Below are positions 11,123 to 23,573 of a stretch of 64,000 nucleotides of DNA, one piece after another. Where the stretch lies: the NCBI GenBank assembly GCA_030737835.1, contig JAUJYN010000027.1:1178001-1242000 (forward strand), written 5' to 3'. The stretch's first letter is position 1, and each line of letters begins with the position of its first letter. Position numbers and translations under genes: made by a program. The stretch is from Acorus gramineus (lineage: Eukaryota; Streptophyta; Magnoliopsida; Acorales; Acoraceae). Under the pieces are notes generated by a model. It saw nothing but the letters and a program-made list of their open reading frames with translations, made no database searches and was not told the DNA's origin.

Positions 11123-12970
11123 CAGTAGCCACGACGAAGGCCCCTGTACATCTTTGTGCCACCAGGATGCACTGTGTACCTCGAACGGTGGGCCTCGTCC
11201 AAGATCTTCTGCTTCAGCTCTGCGTCATCAGGAATGCATACTCGACCTCTGAACCGCAGGATTCCGTCCTCGCGAATCTGGTAGTCCGGACGCTCGCCCC
11301 GGGCGACGCCTTCAGAGAGGACTAGAAAGTGAGGATCCTGCCCCTGAGCCGTGCGGATCTCGTCGAGAAGAACGGGCTGCACCACTAGCCTGGCCAAAAA
11401 GCCACCCGCAGGTGTCTCTAAAACGCTGATCCAGCAAGCGGCCTCCAACAGAAGCCTCCAACGACGTACAGCCAAGTGGGCGGCCATGCCCAAGGGCTGC
11501 CTGTTGAGAGCATCGGCCACGACATTCGCCTTACCCGGATGGTAAGCGATGTCACAGTCATAGTCCTTCAGGAACTCGACCCAATGTCTCTGACGCATGT
11601 TGAGCTCCGGCTGGGACTGCAAGTAAGTCAGGCTCTTGTGATCCGTGAAGAGCTCGAACTCCTTGCCATAGAGGTAGTGCCTCCACATCTTCAGTGCAAA
11701 AATGATCGCCGCTAACTCCAAATCGTGGGTGGGGTAATTCTGCTCATGGGGCTTCAACTGACGCGACGCGTAAGCCACAACCTTACCGTACTGCATCAGG
11801 ACGCAACCCAAACCCAGCCGCGATGCATCGGAGTAGACCGCGAACCCACTACTCCCAGACGGAATGGTAAGAACTGGCGCTGAGGTGAGTCTTAATTTCA
11901 ACTCAAGGAAGCTCTCCTCGCAAGATGGGGACCACTCGAACTGGACATCCTTCCGAGTGAGGCGGGTCAGAGGAACAGCTATCTTCAAGAAACCCTCAAC
12001 GAACCTCCGATAATAACCCGCCAAACCCAGGAAGCTCTGAATCTCGGTGGGGTTCGACGGTCGCCGCCAATTTGACACGGCGAGCGTCTTGTCCGGGTCC
12101 ACAGATATACCCTCGCCGAAAATCACGTGGCCTAGAAAGGCCACACGCTCCAACCAGAACAGGCACTTACTGAACTTGGTGAACAATTGATGTCGGGCCA
12201 AAGTTTCCATGACAGTGCGGAGATGGTCAGCGTGCTCCTCAAGACTCCTCGAGTACACCAGAATATCATCGATGAAGACTACCACGAAGGAGTCGAGGAA
12301 GGGCCGGAACACCCGGTTCATCAGATCCATGAAGGCCGCCGGTGCATTCATCAACCCAAATGGCAGTACTCGGAACTCGTAGTGCCCATAACGGGTACGA
12401 AAGGCCGTCTTCGGAATATCCGACTCCCGGATCTTTAGCTGATAGTAGCCCGAACGGAGATCGATCTTTGAAACGACACGCCCTCCTTGGAGCTGGTCAA
12501 ACAAATCGTCAATCCGCGGCAAGGAGTACTTGTTCTTTATGGTCCGTTTGTTCAGGCCTGTAATCAATACAAAGACGCAGCGAACCGTCCTTCTTCTGAA
12601 CGAACAAAACAGGGGCTCCCCACGGAGAGACACTTGGACGTGCGAAGCCCTTCTTGAGCAACTCCTCCAGCTGCTCCTTGAGCACCTTAAGCTTTCCTGG
12701 GCCCATCCGGTACGGAGCTCTCAAAATTGGCTCGGTCCCCGGAATTAGATTAATCTCAAACTCGATCGCGCGATCCGGCGGTAGTCCTGGAAGATCATCG
12801 GGAAAAACCTCTAGATATTCTGCCACGACTGGAGTCTGAGTGATATCTGCCCGAAGTGGTGCATCCCCCTCAGCAATGTATGCCAGAAAACCCTCACATC
12901 CTCCCTGAAGGAGTCTCCATGCCTGGATGGATAACACGAACCCCAAAGGGGCTACGTCCCGATCGCCCAT
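11062..12970 (-). pseudogene. Reverse transcriptase-RNase H of E2
   Basis: The frame starting at 12970 holds the RT fingers ([32 protein letters not shown]). A shift near 12556 passes to the frame that continues with [43 protein letters not shown] and the catalytic FIDDILVYS near 12276-12250, then the thumb. RNase H follows at about 11880-11494 with [22 protein letters not shown] and VVADAL supplying the acidic site residues. The frame ends in the start of the integrase zinc finger. The enzyme would copy element RNA into cDNA. One frameshift and an upstream in-frame stop at 12974 make it non-functional. Confidence 0.94.
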
Positions 12971-12973
12971 GAA

Positions 12974-13449
12974 CTAGAAAGATCTCCGACTAGGGATGTG
13001 GAAAGACACCGACTTCACAAAATAGTCGATACTGGCGTGGCTAGCTGAGAGCCAATCCATTCCCAGGATGGCATCGAAGTCCGTCATGGCGAGCTCTACC
13101 AACTCTAATGGAAACTCATGCTCTGCAATCGCCACGGTACACCCCCGGTAAACAGAACGGAGGAGAATATGGTCTCCGACGGGCAATGATATCTCCAGCA
13201 TAACATCAAGAGGGGTGGACACCACGCCCATCCGTCTCGCAAAAATGGGAGACACGAACGAGTGCGTGGCTCCAGAATCAAATATGCAGGGAGCTGGGAG
13301 ATCAGAACAATACCTCGGACAACGCTACCCGAAGCCTGCGCCTCCTCGGCTGTAAGTGCTGCAACACGACCCTGAACAAGCTGCGGCTGAGGAGCAGGGG
13401 CACGCCTCGCAGGCTGCACTGGCTGCCTCCTCTGGTCAACTCGGCTTAA
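12974..13449 (-). pseudogene. Gag-end and retropepsin of E2
   Basis: The right part keeps a gag-pro linker (GRVAALTAEEAQASGSVV). Near 13290 the frame shifts. The next frame carries the aspartic protease active site DSGATHSFV and FDAILGMDWLSASHASIDY, then ends in a TAG at 12974-12976, in frame with the RT that follows. The rest of gag, the PBS and the 5' LTR are missing: at about 13450 the sequence switches to an unrelated LTR end, so a deletion removed the 5' half of the element. Confidence 0.85.
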
Positions 13450-13543
13450 CCGAAATGACCCAGAAGTGACCAAGGCTTAACAGAAATGAGCCAGAAGTGA
13501 CCAAGGCTTAACCGAAATGGCTCCAAATGACACAGGCATAACA
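13450..13543 (-). mobile_element. LTR U3-terminal scrap (TGTTATGCCTG type)
   Basis: Ends GGCATAACA like LTR E1, and includes a roughly 31-bp unit in near-duplicate (13446-13476 and 13477-13507). It is not the missing 5' LTR end of E2, whose terminus is of the TATATAACA type. Confidence 0.6.
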
Positions 13544-15262
13544 TAAGTTATACCTTGTATGCTTATATGATTAATGGCCTTGTATGCATGTTTAAGTGGG
13601 CCATACCTTGTATGCATGTTGTATGATTTGTTGTTTATGATGTAAATCCATGTTCGGAGATACCCCTATAGTCAATTATTAGATGATCGTGCATATAGTT
13701 CATGCACATAGCTATGATATGATTCTTCTATTATATATATACACATGTTAAAGCTAATTAAGCCTATCTGAAATAGGCGTGGGTACGACCCGCTGTCGAG
13801 GTGTACCTCATTAGTTAGTGCGCGAGTGATGTTATCGCCCCTGCATCCGTGTGATGCACTTGAATGGAATTCAGGAGAATTCATTTGTTGTACCGGTTTT
13901 GTTAAACCAATGGCTATGGCATTAAGTTAAGCCTACCGGTGCTAGGCGCGTATATGAACCGCCTGTTGGGTTATATGCCTTGGGCTTATTTTTGCGTGAG
14001 AGGAGAGGTAACCCCTCGCCTCTGAGCGATGCACTCGTGTGGGAGTCCAAGAGTATTCGTTATAGTTGATATATGATTATCGAGCGTAATTGACTTTCCC
14101 ATAGGGTTCGCTTTGCGAACGTGGGGTGCTTCCTCTCGACATCGTCGTGTGTCGAAACATTCCAGTGTCGAAGTTGTCCTATTTGGGTGCCACAACTTGT
14201 AGGTGCTACCGATGCGTATCACGGTATAGATCTGGCTGATGTACCTATCGTTGAAGGCTGACAGGTAGAGGCTACGCAGGAGAGGGCTACCAGATGATAT
14301 TGCGAGCGTGGAATCGTTCTCCCCTTCTTCGGATCCGTGTTGAAGCTACCCGACGTTAAAGCTGTCGTGACAGAGGACTCCCACCTGTAGGTACTACCGA
14401 TGCGTTCGACAGATGTAAATATCATGGGAGTATACCAGGTAGAGGGTACTCGGGGAGAGGGCTACCAGATGATGAAGGGTGTAGAACAAAAGGTTTTCTT
14501 CCAACAGTCCTGTGTCACCCTTAGGGGTGAGGGTGAGGATGAAGTGAAGTCACGTCGCCATGTGACCCATTCATTTTTTTTCCGTTCCCATAGTTGTTGG
14601 GTCCGGTTGAGTATCGATGTTCAGAGACATCGTTGGGCAGTTATCTCGATGTAGATGATCCAGTAGTGTTGTGTAGACCAGTAATTCCGCGTCTCTTCAA
14701 CCAACGGTATGGTCTCTCCCCAAAAGTCCCAAGAGTCTTCCTCCGGGAGTGAGGGTGAGGTTGGTCGCGCCGCCGCGTGACCTTGTTATCCATTGGGTTT
14801 CCACCCATGTTTTTTCTTGAAAGGAAATTCTTCTAGTATTGAACTGTTGTATTGGTGATTGGTTTCCAGCCACTCACTGAGCTTATAGCTCACCCCTCGC
14901 ATACTGTTTCTTTTCAGGGGCAGTGTTGGCCGCGTAGTTGGAGCTTCCCAGTGGCGTGGTCTTATGTGCGAGGAGCGTCATTATGTATGTATTGTAAATT
15001 GTGCATGTGACACAGGGTGTATTTTATTTGGACTAGACTTGGCTCTTAGAGGACATTGATTGTATATTCAAGTCTGTAATGATATTTTTGGTTTACAGAC
15101 TTATTGATATTTTATGCTTCCGCCTTTTCAGTTGAGTTATCAGTTATCATTGCTTTGCCAGCTTGTGTGTTATTTGTTGGAGTCATTGTTGACCTCTTGT
15201 ACTTGATAGCTGATACTATATATATTGCCACGTCTCGGGGACGGCCGCCCTGGGGCGTCACA
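13544..15262 (+). repeat. Tandem LTR-segment unit 1 (left-truncated)
   Basis: First of three head-to-tail copies of the 3' two-thirds of an LTR. It ends GGGGCGTCACA at 15262 and is followed at once by unit 2. It includes the GAATTC dyad (about 13868-13883), the GGGTGAGGGTGAGG run near 14525, the TTTCTTTTCAG acceptor near 14917 and the LTR end. It lacks promoter, leader and CpG block. Confidence 0.8.
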
Positions 15263-15572
15263 ATTTTACTCACCAAATTGGATGCCTTACCTTGCAAATC
15301 TCATCGGATGGGATGCGCGAGGTCTTGGGTTGCGGTGAGTGGTTCGATCCAACCCTGTGGGATGCGCTCGATGCACGTAGTCGTGCATCGCACATCCATG
15401 GGGATTCTTTGCACCCTAAATATGTTAGATATTTGCATGCTAGGCTTGTATAGCTCGTATATTGTTGCCTATGTATATTCATGTGTGAATTATTATGTAT
15501 GCGTGCGCCCTTCATGTATGGGCATGTGTGATGTGGGTTTTCATGAATGTATAGAATAAGCATGCCTTAGGT
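15263..15572 (+). repeat. Tandem LTR-segment unit 2, left part
   Basis: Begins ATTTTACTCACC just upstream of the micro-exon position, directly after the LTR end of unit 1. The acceptor reads TTGCAA instead of TTGCAG. Interrupted at 15573 by solo LTR S1; continues at 18998. Confidence 0.8.
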
Positions 15573-15911
15573 TGTCACACCCCAGGGCGGCCGTCCCCGG
15601 GACGCGGCAAGTGTATATAAAATATCAGAATCTACACAGGAGGTCAATAATATATCATACACAAGCAACCAGAATGACACACAGACAACAAAGGGGCTGA
15701 CATGATATATACACCAAATGCGGAAGCAAAAGACTGAATCTGTAAATAAACATACTACAGACTCGATACTCAATCATCTGTCCTGTGAGAGCCAATATAC
15801 ACAAATACAACTGAATATATACAAACGCGTGCCAAGCACGGAAATAAAATACATACAGTCAAGAAGGGATGCTGATAGCCTCTGGCCCTCGCAGGACGTA
15901 GCGCTGCTCCG

Positions 15912-15970
15912 CTACTGAAAGAAACCCTCAGAAAGCTCCTCCCGCTGCTCCGACTCCAGCTCAGTGGTAA
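15912..15970 (-). other. Terminal acidic exon (predicted) in S1
   Basis: Eighteen codons plus TAG after a CAG acceptor on the minus strand, two codons longer than the short form. Glu-rich and ending in FFQ-stop. Confidence 0.5.
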
Positions 15971-16089
15971 CTGGGGAAAAACATATGCGAGGGGTGAGCC
16001 ACACGCTCAGCGAACAGCAAAACCCATGCATCACAGACAATATCGACCACAATTCATTTATTTATCCAGCCTCTAAGTGGCATAACACA

Positions 16090-16280
16090 TAACCCAGTGG
16101 GTCGCTCCACCGACGACCCACCACACCCTCACCCTCACCCTCAACAGGTGACGCAGGATATTGGGACTAATAATCATCCAATCACAAATCCAGAGGGTCG
16201 CTCATCGCCAACCCACTACTCCCTCACCCTCACCCTACCACGGGTGACATAGGATTTTGGGACTGACTAGGCTATTGGTC
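16090..16280 (-). repeat. G-run/stem-loop modules of S1
   Basis: Two modules, seen on the plus strand as CACCCTCACCCTCACCC next to pairs such as GGGTCGC...CGACCC. Part of the array conserved across the LTR family. Confidence 0.7.
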
Positions 16281-17223
16281 ACCCTTGGTCCACCGATAGT
16301 CTCTCCTCCACTCCGTAGGCCGTTTGGCCTTCACCCATAACTTCAGCACAGTCCGTCACAAATATCGGGAGGCGCCTACTGATGGGAGCCCTCGGAAAGG
16401 GACGGCCTTATCATGCTGGGACAGTCTCTACACGGATCCAACGAAGGGAAACAAAACAGCCTATCCATACGCATATGATCCACTCGGATCTGCCGACAAC
16501 ACATCTCTACAACTATAATGTCATGAATTCTTCATAATTCCTCCAGGGCGCATAACCAAGATGCGGGGAACGCAAACAATAATAGCAAGGGTGGAATATC
16601 ATTGGGGGAAAGAAACTTGGGAGGGCAGCGTGAGTTCCCGATATAGGACACCCCGACAACCAAACAAGGAACACGGAGTACTCTAGCCCGGGTCTCACCG
16701 CTGTCCTCACGAGGCCCCTCCCCTATAATATTCACTAAGATGCTAATAATCACACAAGGGATAATTCATTAATTATCAACTAGAGATATAATATTATTGG
16801 GACAAGAACCTTGGGAGGGCAGCATGAGGTCCCGATACAGGACATCCCGACAACCAAACAAGAAACACGGAGTACCCTAACCCGGGTCTCAATGTTGACC
16901 TCGCAAGGCCCCTCCCTATAATATTATCTAAAGCATGCAATTAACATAACTAGCATTTAACTTAATAAATAAACTAGTAGGACACATGCATAGGCCAAGG
17001 CTTCCTAGCATGAGAACAGGGGACATGATGAATGGCTCTTACACATATCCTAAGGGTGCAAGTCCCTAACATACAAGTCTAGGGTGGCATGCATTCTACA
17101 TTTTTCATGATTGCATGGATTTCACGTTACAACAAGTTAATATAATCCATGGTGCCCCAGGGGAGGACGGTACACGCCCAAGCGCGTATACGCCTCCCTA
17201 CTAGGTTGGATTGTCCCACTCAC

Positions 17224-17259
17224 CGGAAGTCGGGTCGTCGCGCAACCGTCCGTCAAGAT
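17224..17259 (-). other. 36-nt micro-exon (predicted) in S1
   Basis: On the minus strand, TTGCAG before and GTGAGT after, exactly 36 nt. Confidence 0.6.
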
Positions 17260-17339
17260 CTGCAAGACAGGATAGTAACTTGGTGAGTAAAATACATAAA
17301 TACATTAAAAATACTCTAAAAATACCCAACACCCTGGCA

Positions 17340-18270
17340 AACGTACATACGGCCCGTACGCCCGCTAGCCCGAGCATCCTGACTCACTCCCGAACCCTCG
17401 GCAACCACCCACACGGCCACCCGCCCCCGGATGCGCCGCCGCGCCTCAGCCCGCGCACCCAAGAGCACCGCCGGGCCCCTGCCCGCACGCCTCGACCCGC
17501 AGCCGAGCCACCCGGTGCGCCGCGCGCCCACTGCGCCCCGCCACAGCAGCCCGCGTGCACCCCGCACGCCCCGCGCTGACCCGCGAGCACACCGCACGCC
17601 CCGCGCCGACCCGCGAGCACACCGCACGCCCAGCGTGCACCCCGCGCGCACCTCCAGCCCCGCTCCGCGTGCACCACGCGCGCACACCCGCTCGCACACA
17701 CTGCCCTCCTCACCGCGCGTACACCTGCGCCTCTGCCCAGCGCCCCGCGCGCATGCTCCTCTGCGGCGCCCAGCGCCCAGCGCTCAGCACCCGCGACCAG
17801 CTCCCAGCACTCAGCGCCCAGCACCCGGGACCCTCACCCAGCGTCCACGCGCACGCCCGCGCAACACGCGCCCAGCGCGCCTGGCAGCACTCGCCCAGCG
17901 CGCCTACCAGCCTGCCCGCGCTGCTGCCCGCGCTGCCTGCCTGCGCGCATCACCGAGTTGCCCGAGCACCGCTCGCCTGCACGCCTGACACTGCTCGCCT
18001 GATGCCCGAGCACCTCCTGCCCTGCACGCCTACGCGCCCAGCCTGCCAGCCCGGCGTGCCTGCGTGCACAGCCCAGCCATCCTACCCGAACTAGCCCTGC
18101 CAGCCTACCCTGCGCGCCCCGTACGCCCAGCACCCAGCACGCCCAGCACCAACCCAAGCGCACGCCCGCGCGCACGTCCGCGCGCAAGCGCGCGCGCGCC
18201 CTGCCGCTGCACGCCTGCTGCGCCTGCCTGAGCGCTGCCTGTGCTGTCTGCTGCCCGGGACTGCCAGCCT
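17340..18270 (-). repeat. CpG-rich block of S1
   Basis: About 0.9 kb of GC-rich sequence inside the predicted first intron of this LTR. Confidence 0.75.
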
Positions 18271-18726
18271 CCCAACCCGAGCTTCTCTACCACCAACCAC
18301 CGGCCACCCTCAACCACCACCGACGGCCACCCACAGCCGCTGACCACCACCCAACCACAAAACCACCCTCCTAACATACATCTAAGCATGAAAAGAGGGG
18401 AAAAAAGGGCTTACCAAGGGGAGGAAGAGATGTTCGATTGCTCTCCGCACACCGAAACCTTTCCCCAAAGGCCTCCAACGCCGGGATCTTCCTTGGCCCT
18501 CGAATTGGCCCAAATCAGAGGAGAAAAGAGGGGGGATGGAAAGGCTAGACTCGCCGGAATCCGGATTTGAAAGCACCGGGGTGTAGATCGGGATCTACAC
18601 TTTCTATGCTTTAGGTTTTTGGGTTTGAGGACTCTAGGGGGCTCAAATCAAAGAAAAGGAGAGAGGGGAGAGAGGAAATTCATTTGGTAGGGATGATGAA
18701 TAGTGCCAATCAGATTTTAGATTTCC

Positions 18727-18736
18727 TTTATATAGC
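18727..18736 (-). promoter_or_regulatory. TATA box of S1
   Basis: The minus strand reads GCTATATAAA about 260 bp inside the U3 end, at the same place as the TATA of LTRs C and D. Confidence 0.6.
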
Positions 18737-18997
18737 AAGTCACTTAAAATACCCGTATACGCCCCGAAACTGCGAAATTTTGGAAACGTTACCGGAATTC
18801 GATGAAATTTTTGTGAGAGGCCAGAAATTGCACCAGGACACCAAATATGCAGTTAGATTTCCAATCGGAGTCCTCTAACTTAGGACGATAGCTAACAGTC
18901 CAAAAATTAGCGGTTCCGATCGAAAACTGAAAAAAATGAAAAACTGCCAGAACGCTCCAACGGTTACCAGCAGGCTAAAAGTGACACATATATAACA

Positions 18998-21165
18998 TAG
19001 GTAGTCCCTATGAGTAATACTACCATATTAATTGGAATATCCAACATGATTAAGTCTCGGTTAATAACGAGCACATGCCAAATATTCCCTTGCGATAAGA
19101 CTCGAGGGCGTAGTGTAGTTGTTGCGCCCATGCTAATGGGGCAAAGCTATGACCAACTTCAAGAGATGATGAGCTCTCTCTCGCCCTCTCCCTCTACATG
19201 AACTGAGTAAGTAGATGCGATTTCCTACTCGACTCAGGTTCATTTGGAATATTGGCATGCACCTCTTAGTGCGCGAGATCGCGCTTGACCCTTCACTTTT
19301 AAGTTGGTGATATCCAACGCATGCTTAAGTTATACCTTGTATGCTTATATGATTAATGGCCTTGTATGCATGTTTAAGTTGGCCATACCATGTATGCATG
19401 TTGTATGATTTGTTGTTTATGATGTAAATCCATGTTAGGAGATACCCCTATAGTCAATTATTACATGATCGTGCATATGGTTCATGCACATAGCTATGAT
19501 ATGATTCTTCTGTTATATATATACACATGTTAAAACTAATTAAGCCTATCTGAAATAGGCGTGGGTACGACCCGCTGTCGAGATGTACCTCATTAGTTAG
19601 TGCGCGAGTGATGTTATCACCCCTGCATCCGTGTGATGCACTTGAATGGAATTCAGGAGAATTCATTTGTTGTACCGGCTTTGTTAAACCAATAGCTATG
19701 GCATTAAGTTAGGCCTACCGGTGCTAGGCTCGTATATGAACCGCCTGTTGGGTTATATGCCTTGGGCTTATTTCTGCGTGAGAGCAGAGGTAACCCCTTG
19801 CCTCTGAGCGATGCACTCGTGTGGGAGTCCAAGAGTATTTGTTATAGTCGATATATGATTATTGAGCGTAATTGACTTTCCCATAGGGTTCGCTTTGCGA
19901 ACGTGGGGTGCTTCAACAGACGACGATGTTGGGAGGAAGCACCCAAATAGGACAGCTTCGACACTGGAATGTTTCGACACACGATGAGGTCGGGAGAAAG
20001 CACCCCACGTTCGCTTTGCTATTTGGGTGCCACAACTTGTAGGTGCTACCGATGTGTATCGCGGTACAGATCTAGCTGATGTACCTATAGTGGAAGGCCG
20101 ACAGGTAGAGGCTACGCGGGAGAGGGCTACCGGATGATATTGCGAGCGTGGAATCGTTCTCCCCTTCTTCGGATCCGTGTTGAAGCTACCCGACGTTAAA
20201 GCTGTCCTGACAGAGGCCTCCCACCTGTAGGTACTACCGATGCGTTCGACAGATGTACTTATCATGGGAGTATACCAGGTAGAGGCTACTCGGGAGAGGG
20301 CTACCAGATGATGAAGGGTGTAGAACAAAAGGTTTTCTTCCAACAGTCCTGTGTCACCCTTAGGGGTGAGGGTGAGGGTGAGGATGAAGTGAAGTCACGT
20401 CGCTACGTGACCCATTTATTTTTCGTCCATTCCCATAGTTGTTGGGTCCGGTTGAGTATCGATGTTCAGAGACATCGTTGGGCAGTTATCTCGATGTAGA
20501 TGATCCAGCAGTGTTGTGTAGACCAGTAATTCCAAGTCTCTTCGACCAACGGTATGGTCTCTCCCAAAAAGTCCCAAGAGTCTTCCTCCGGGAGTGAGGG
20601 TGAGGGTGAGGGTGAGGTTGGTCGCGCCGCCGCGTGACCTTGTTATCCATTGGGTTTCCACCCATGTTTTTTCTTGAAAGGAAATTGTTTTAGTATTGAA
20701 CTGTTGTATTGATGATTGGTTTCCAGCCACTCACTGTGCCTATAGCTCACCCCTCGCATACTGTTTCTTTTCAGGGGCAGTTTTAGGCGTGGAGCTGGAG
20801 CTTCCCAGTGGCGTGGTCTTATGTGCGAGGAGCGTTATGTCCGGTGGGTGGTGAGTGAGAGGCTTTCAACAGTCCTAGAGTCATTATGTATGTATTGTAA
20901 ATTGTGCATGTGACACAGGGTGTATTTTATTTGGACTAGACTTGGCTCTCACAGGACATTGATTGTATATTCAAGTCTGTAATGATATTTTTGGTTTACA
21001 GACTTATTGATATTTTATGCTTTCGCCTTTTCAGTTGAGTTATCAGTTATCATTGCTTTGCCAGCTTGTGTGTTATTTATTGGAGTCATTGTATACCTCT
21101 TGTACATGATAGCTGATACTATATATATTGCCACGTCTCGGGGACGGCCGCCCTGGGGCGTCACA
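18998..21165 (+). repeat. Tandem LTR-segment unit 2, right part
   Basis: Resumes after S1 with the duplicated TAGGT. Without the insertion the unit is about 2.47 kb. It contains a small local inversion at 19897-20030, G-rich modules near 20365 and 20595, the TTTCTTTTCAG acceptor near 20776, and ends GGGGCGTCACA. Confidence 0.82.
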
Positions 21166-23573
21166 ATTTTACTCACCAAATTGGATGCCTTACCTTGCAC
21201 ATCTCATCGGATGGGATGCGCGAGGTCCCGGGTTGCGGTGAGTGGTTCGATCCAACCCTGTGGGATGCGCTCGATGCACGTAGTCGTGCATCGCACATCC
21301 ATGGGGATTCTTTGCACCCTAAATATGTTAGATATTTGCATGCTAGGCTTGTATAGCTCGTATATTGCGTAGAACCCCCTTTTCTACCATATACTTGCCT
21401 ATGTATATTCATGTGTGAATTATTATGTATGCGTGCGCCCTTCATGTATGGGCATGTGTGATGTGGGTTTTCATGAATGTATAGAATAAGCATGCCTTAG
21501 GTAGTCCCTATGAGTAATACTACCATATTAATTGGAATATCCAACATGATTAAGTCTCGGTTATTAACGAGCACATGCCTAATATTCGCTTGCGATAAGA
21601 CTCGAGGGCGTAGTGTAGTTGTTGCGCCCATGCTAATGGGACAAAGCTATGACCAACTTCAAGAGATGACGACCTCTCCCTCTACATGAACTGAGTAAGT
21701 AGATGCGATTTCCTACTCGACTCAGGTTCGTTTGGAATATTGGCATGCATCTCTTAGTGCGCGAGATCGCGCTTGACCCTTCCCTTTTAAGTTGGTGATA
21801 TCCAACGCATGCTTAAGTTTATATGATTAATGGCCTTGTATGCATGTTTAAGTGGGCCATACCTTGTATGCATGTTGTATGATTTGTTGTTTATGATGTA
21901 AATCCATGTTAGGAGATACCCCTATAGTCAATTATTAGATGATCGTGCATATGGTTCATGCACATAGCTATGATATGATTCTTCTGTTATATATATACAC
22001 ATGTTAAAACTAATTAAGCCTATATGAAATAGGCGTGGGTACGACCCGCTGTCGGGATGTACCTCATTAGTTAGTGCGCGAGTGATGTCATCGCCCCTGC
22101 ATCCGTGTGATGCACTTGAATGGAATTCAGGAGAATTCACTTGTTGTATCGGTTTTGTTAAACCAGTGGCTATGGCATTAAGTTAGGCCTACCGGTGCTA
22201 GGCGCGTACATGAATCGCCTGTTGGGTTATATGCCTTTGGCTTATTTCTACATGAGAGCAGAGGTAACCCCTCGCCTCTGAGCGATGCACTCGTGTGGGA
22301 GTCCAAGAGTATTTGTTATAGTCGATATATGATTATTGAGCGTAATTGACTTTCCCATAGGGTTCGCTTTGCGAACGTGGGGTGCTTCCTCTCGACATCG
22401 TCGTGTGTCGAAACATTCCAGTGTTGAAGCTGTCCTATTTGGGTGCCACAACTTGTAGGTGCTACCGATGTGTATCGCGGTACAGATCTAGCTGATGTAC
22501 CTATAGTGGAAGGCCGACAGGTAGAGGCTACGCGGGAGAGGGCTACCAGATGATATTGCAAGCGTGGAATCGTTCTCCCCTTCTTCGGATCCGTGTTGAA
22601 GCTACCCGACGTTAAAGCTGTCCTGACAGAGGCCTCCCACCTGTAGGTACTACCGATGCGTTCGACAGATGTACTTATCATGGGAGTATACCAGGTAGAG
22701 GCTACTCGGGAGAGGGCTACCAGATGATGAAGGGTGTAGAACAAAAGGTTTTCTTCCAACAGTCCTGTGTCACCCTTAGGGGTGAGGGTGAGGGTGAGGA
22801 TGAAGTGAAGTCACGTCGCCACGTGACCCATTTATTTTTCATCCATTCCCATAGTTGTTGGGTCTAGTTGAGTATCAATGTTCAGAGACATCGTTGGGCG
22901 GTTATCTCGATGTAGATGATCCAGTAGTGTTGTGTAGACCAGTAATTCCGCGTCTCTTCGACCAACGGTATGGTCTCTCCCAAAAAGTCCCAAGAGTCTT
23001 CCTCCGGGAGTGAGGGTGAGGGTGAGGTTGGTCGCGCCGCCGCGTGACCTTGTTATCCATTGGGTTTCCACCCATGTTTTCCTTAAAAGGAAATTGCTTT
23101 AGTATTGAACTGTTTAAAAGGTGATTGGTTTCCAGCCACTCATTGAGCTTGTAGCTCACCCCTCACATACTATTTCTTTTCAGGGGCAGTGTTCAGCGTG
23201 GAGTGGGAGCTTCCCAGTGGAGTGGTCTTATGTGCGTGAAATGTTCTGTCCAGCGGGTTGCGAGTGCGAGGTTGTCTACAGTCCTAGAGTCATTTTTATG
23301 TATTGTAAATCGTCCATGTGGCACAAGGTGTATTTTATTTGGACTAGACTTGGCTCTCACAGGACATTGATTGTGTATTCAAGTTTATAATGATATTTTT
23401 GAATTACAGACTTATTGATATTTTTATGCTTCCGCTTTTCAGTTGAGTTATGAGTTATCATTGCTTTGCCAACTTGTGTGTTATTTATTGGATTCATTGT
23501 TGACCTCTTGTACTTGATAAATGATACTATATCTATTACCACGTCTCGGGGATGGCCACCCTGGGGCGTGACA
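21166..23573 (+). repeat. Tandem LTR-segment unit 3
   Basis: About 2.41 kb, same start (ATTTTACTCACC) and order as unit 2, ending CTGGGGCGTGACA. It preserves the empty target site of S1 near 21500, and near 21370 a 25-bp stretch missing from unit 2. The acceptor position before the micro-exon reads TTGCAC. Confidence 0.82.

Larger units (their letters stand above)
15573..18997 (-). mobile_element. Solo LTR S1 (Tekay-like)
   Basis: Complete 3425-bp LTR with TGTCACACCCC on the left and ATATATAACA on the right, flanked by the 5-bp duplication TAGGT at 15568-15572 and 18998-19002. The uninterrupted target is visible in tandem unit 3 near 21496-21505 (CCTTAGGTAGTCCC). On the minus strand it has a TATA box (18727-18736), donor GGTAAG near 18406, CpG block, 36-nt micro-exon, a tandem pair of about 150-bp GGTTGTCGGG segments (about 16590-16740 and 16795-16925), G-rich modules, and a terminal exon of 18 codons. 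With D and S2 it forms a subfamily defined by the internal duplication and the longer terminal exon. Confidence 0.96.

Noticed and set aside
13450..13543. This scrap as the missing 5' LTR end of E2
   Set aside because: Its terminus is of the GGCATAACA type, whereas E2's 3' LTR ends TATATAACA, and flanking bases (CTGGG and TAAGT) do not match.
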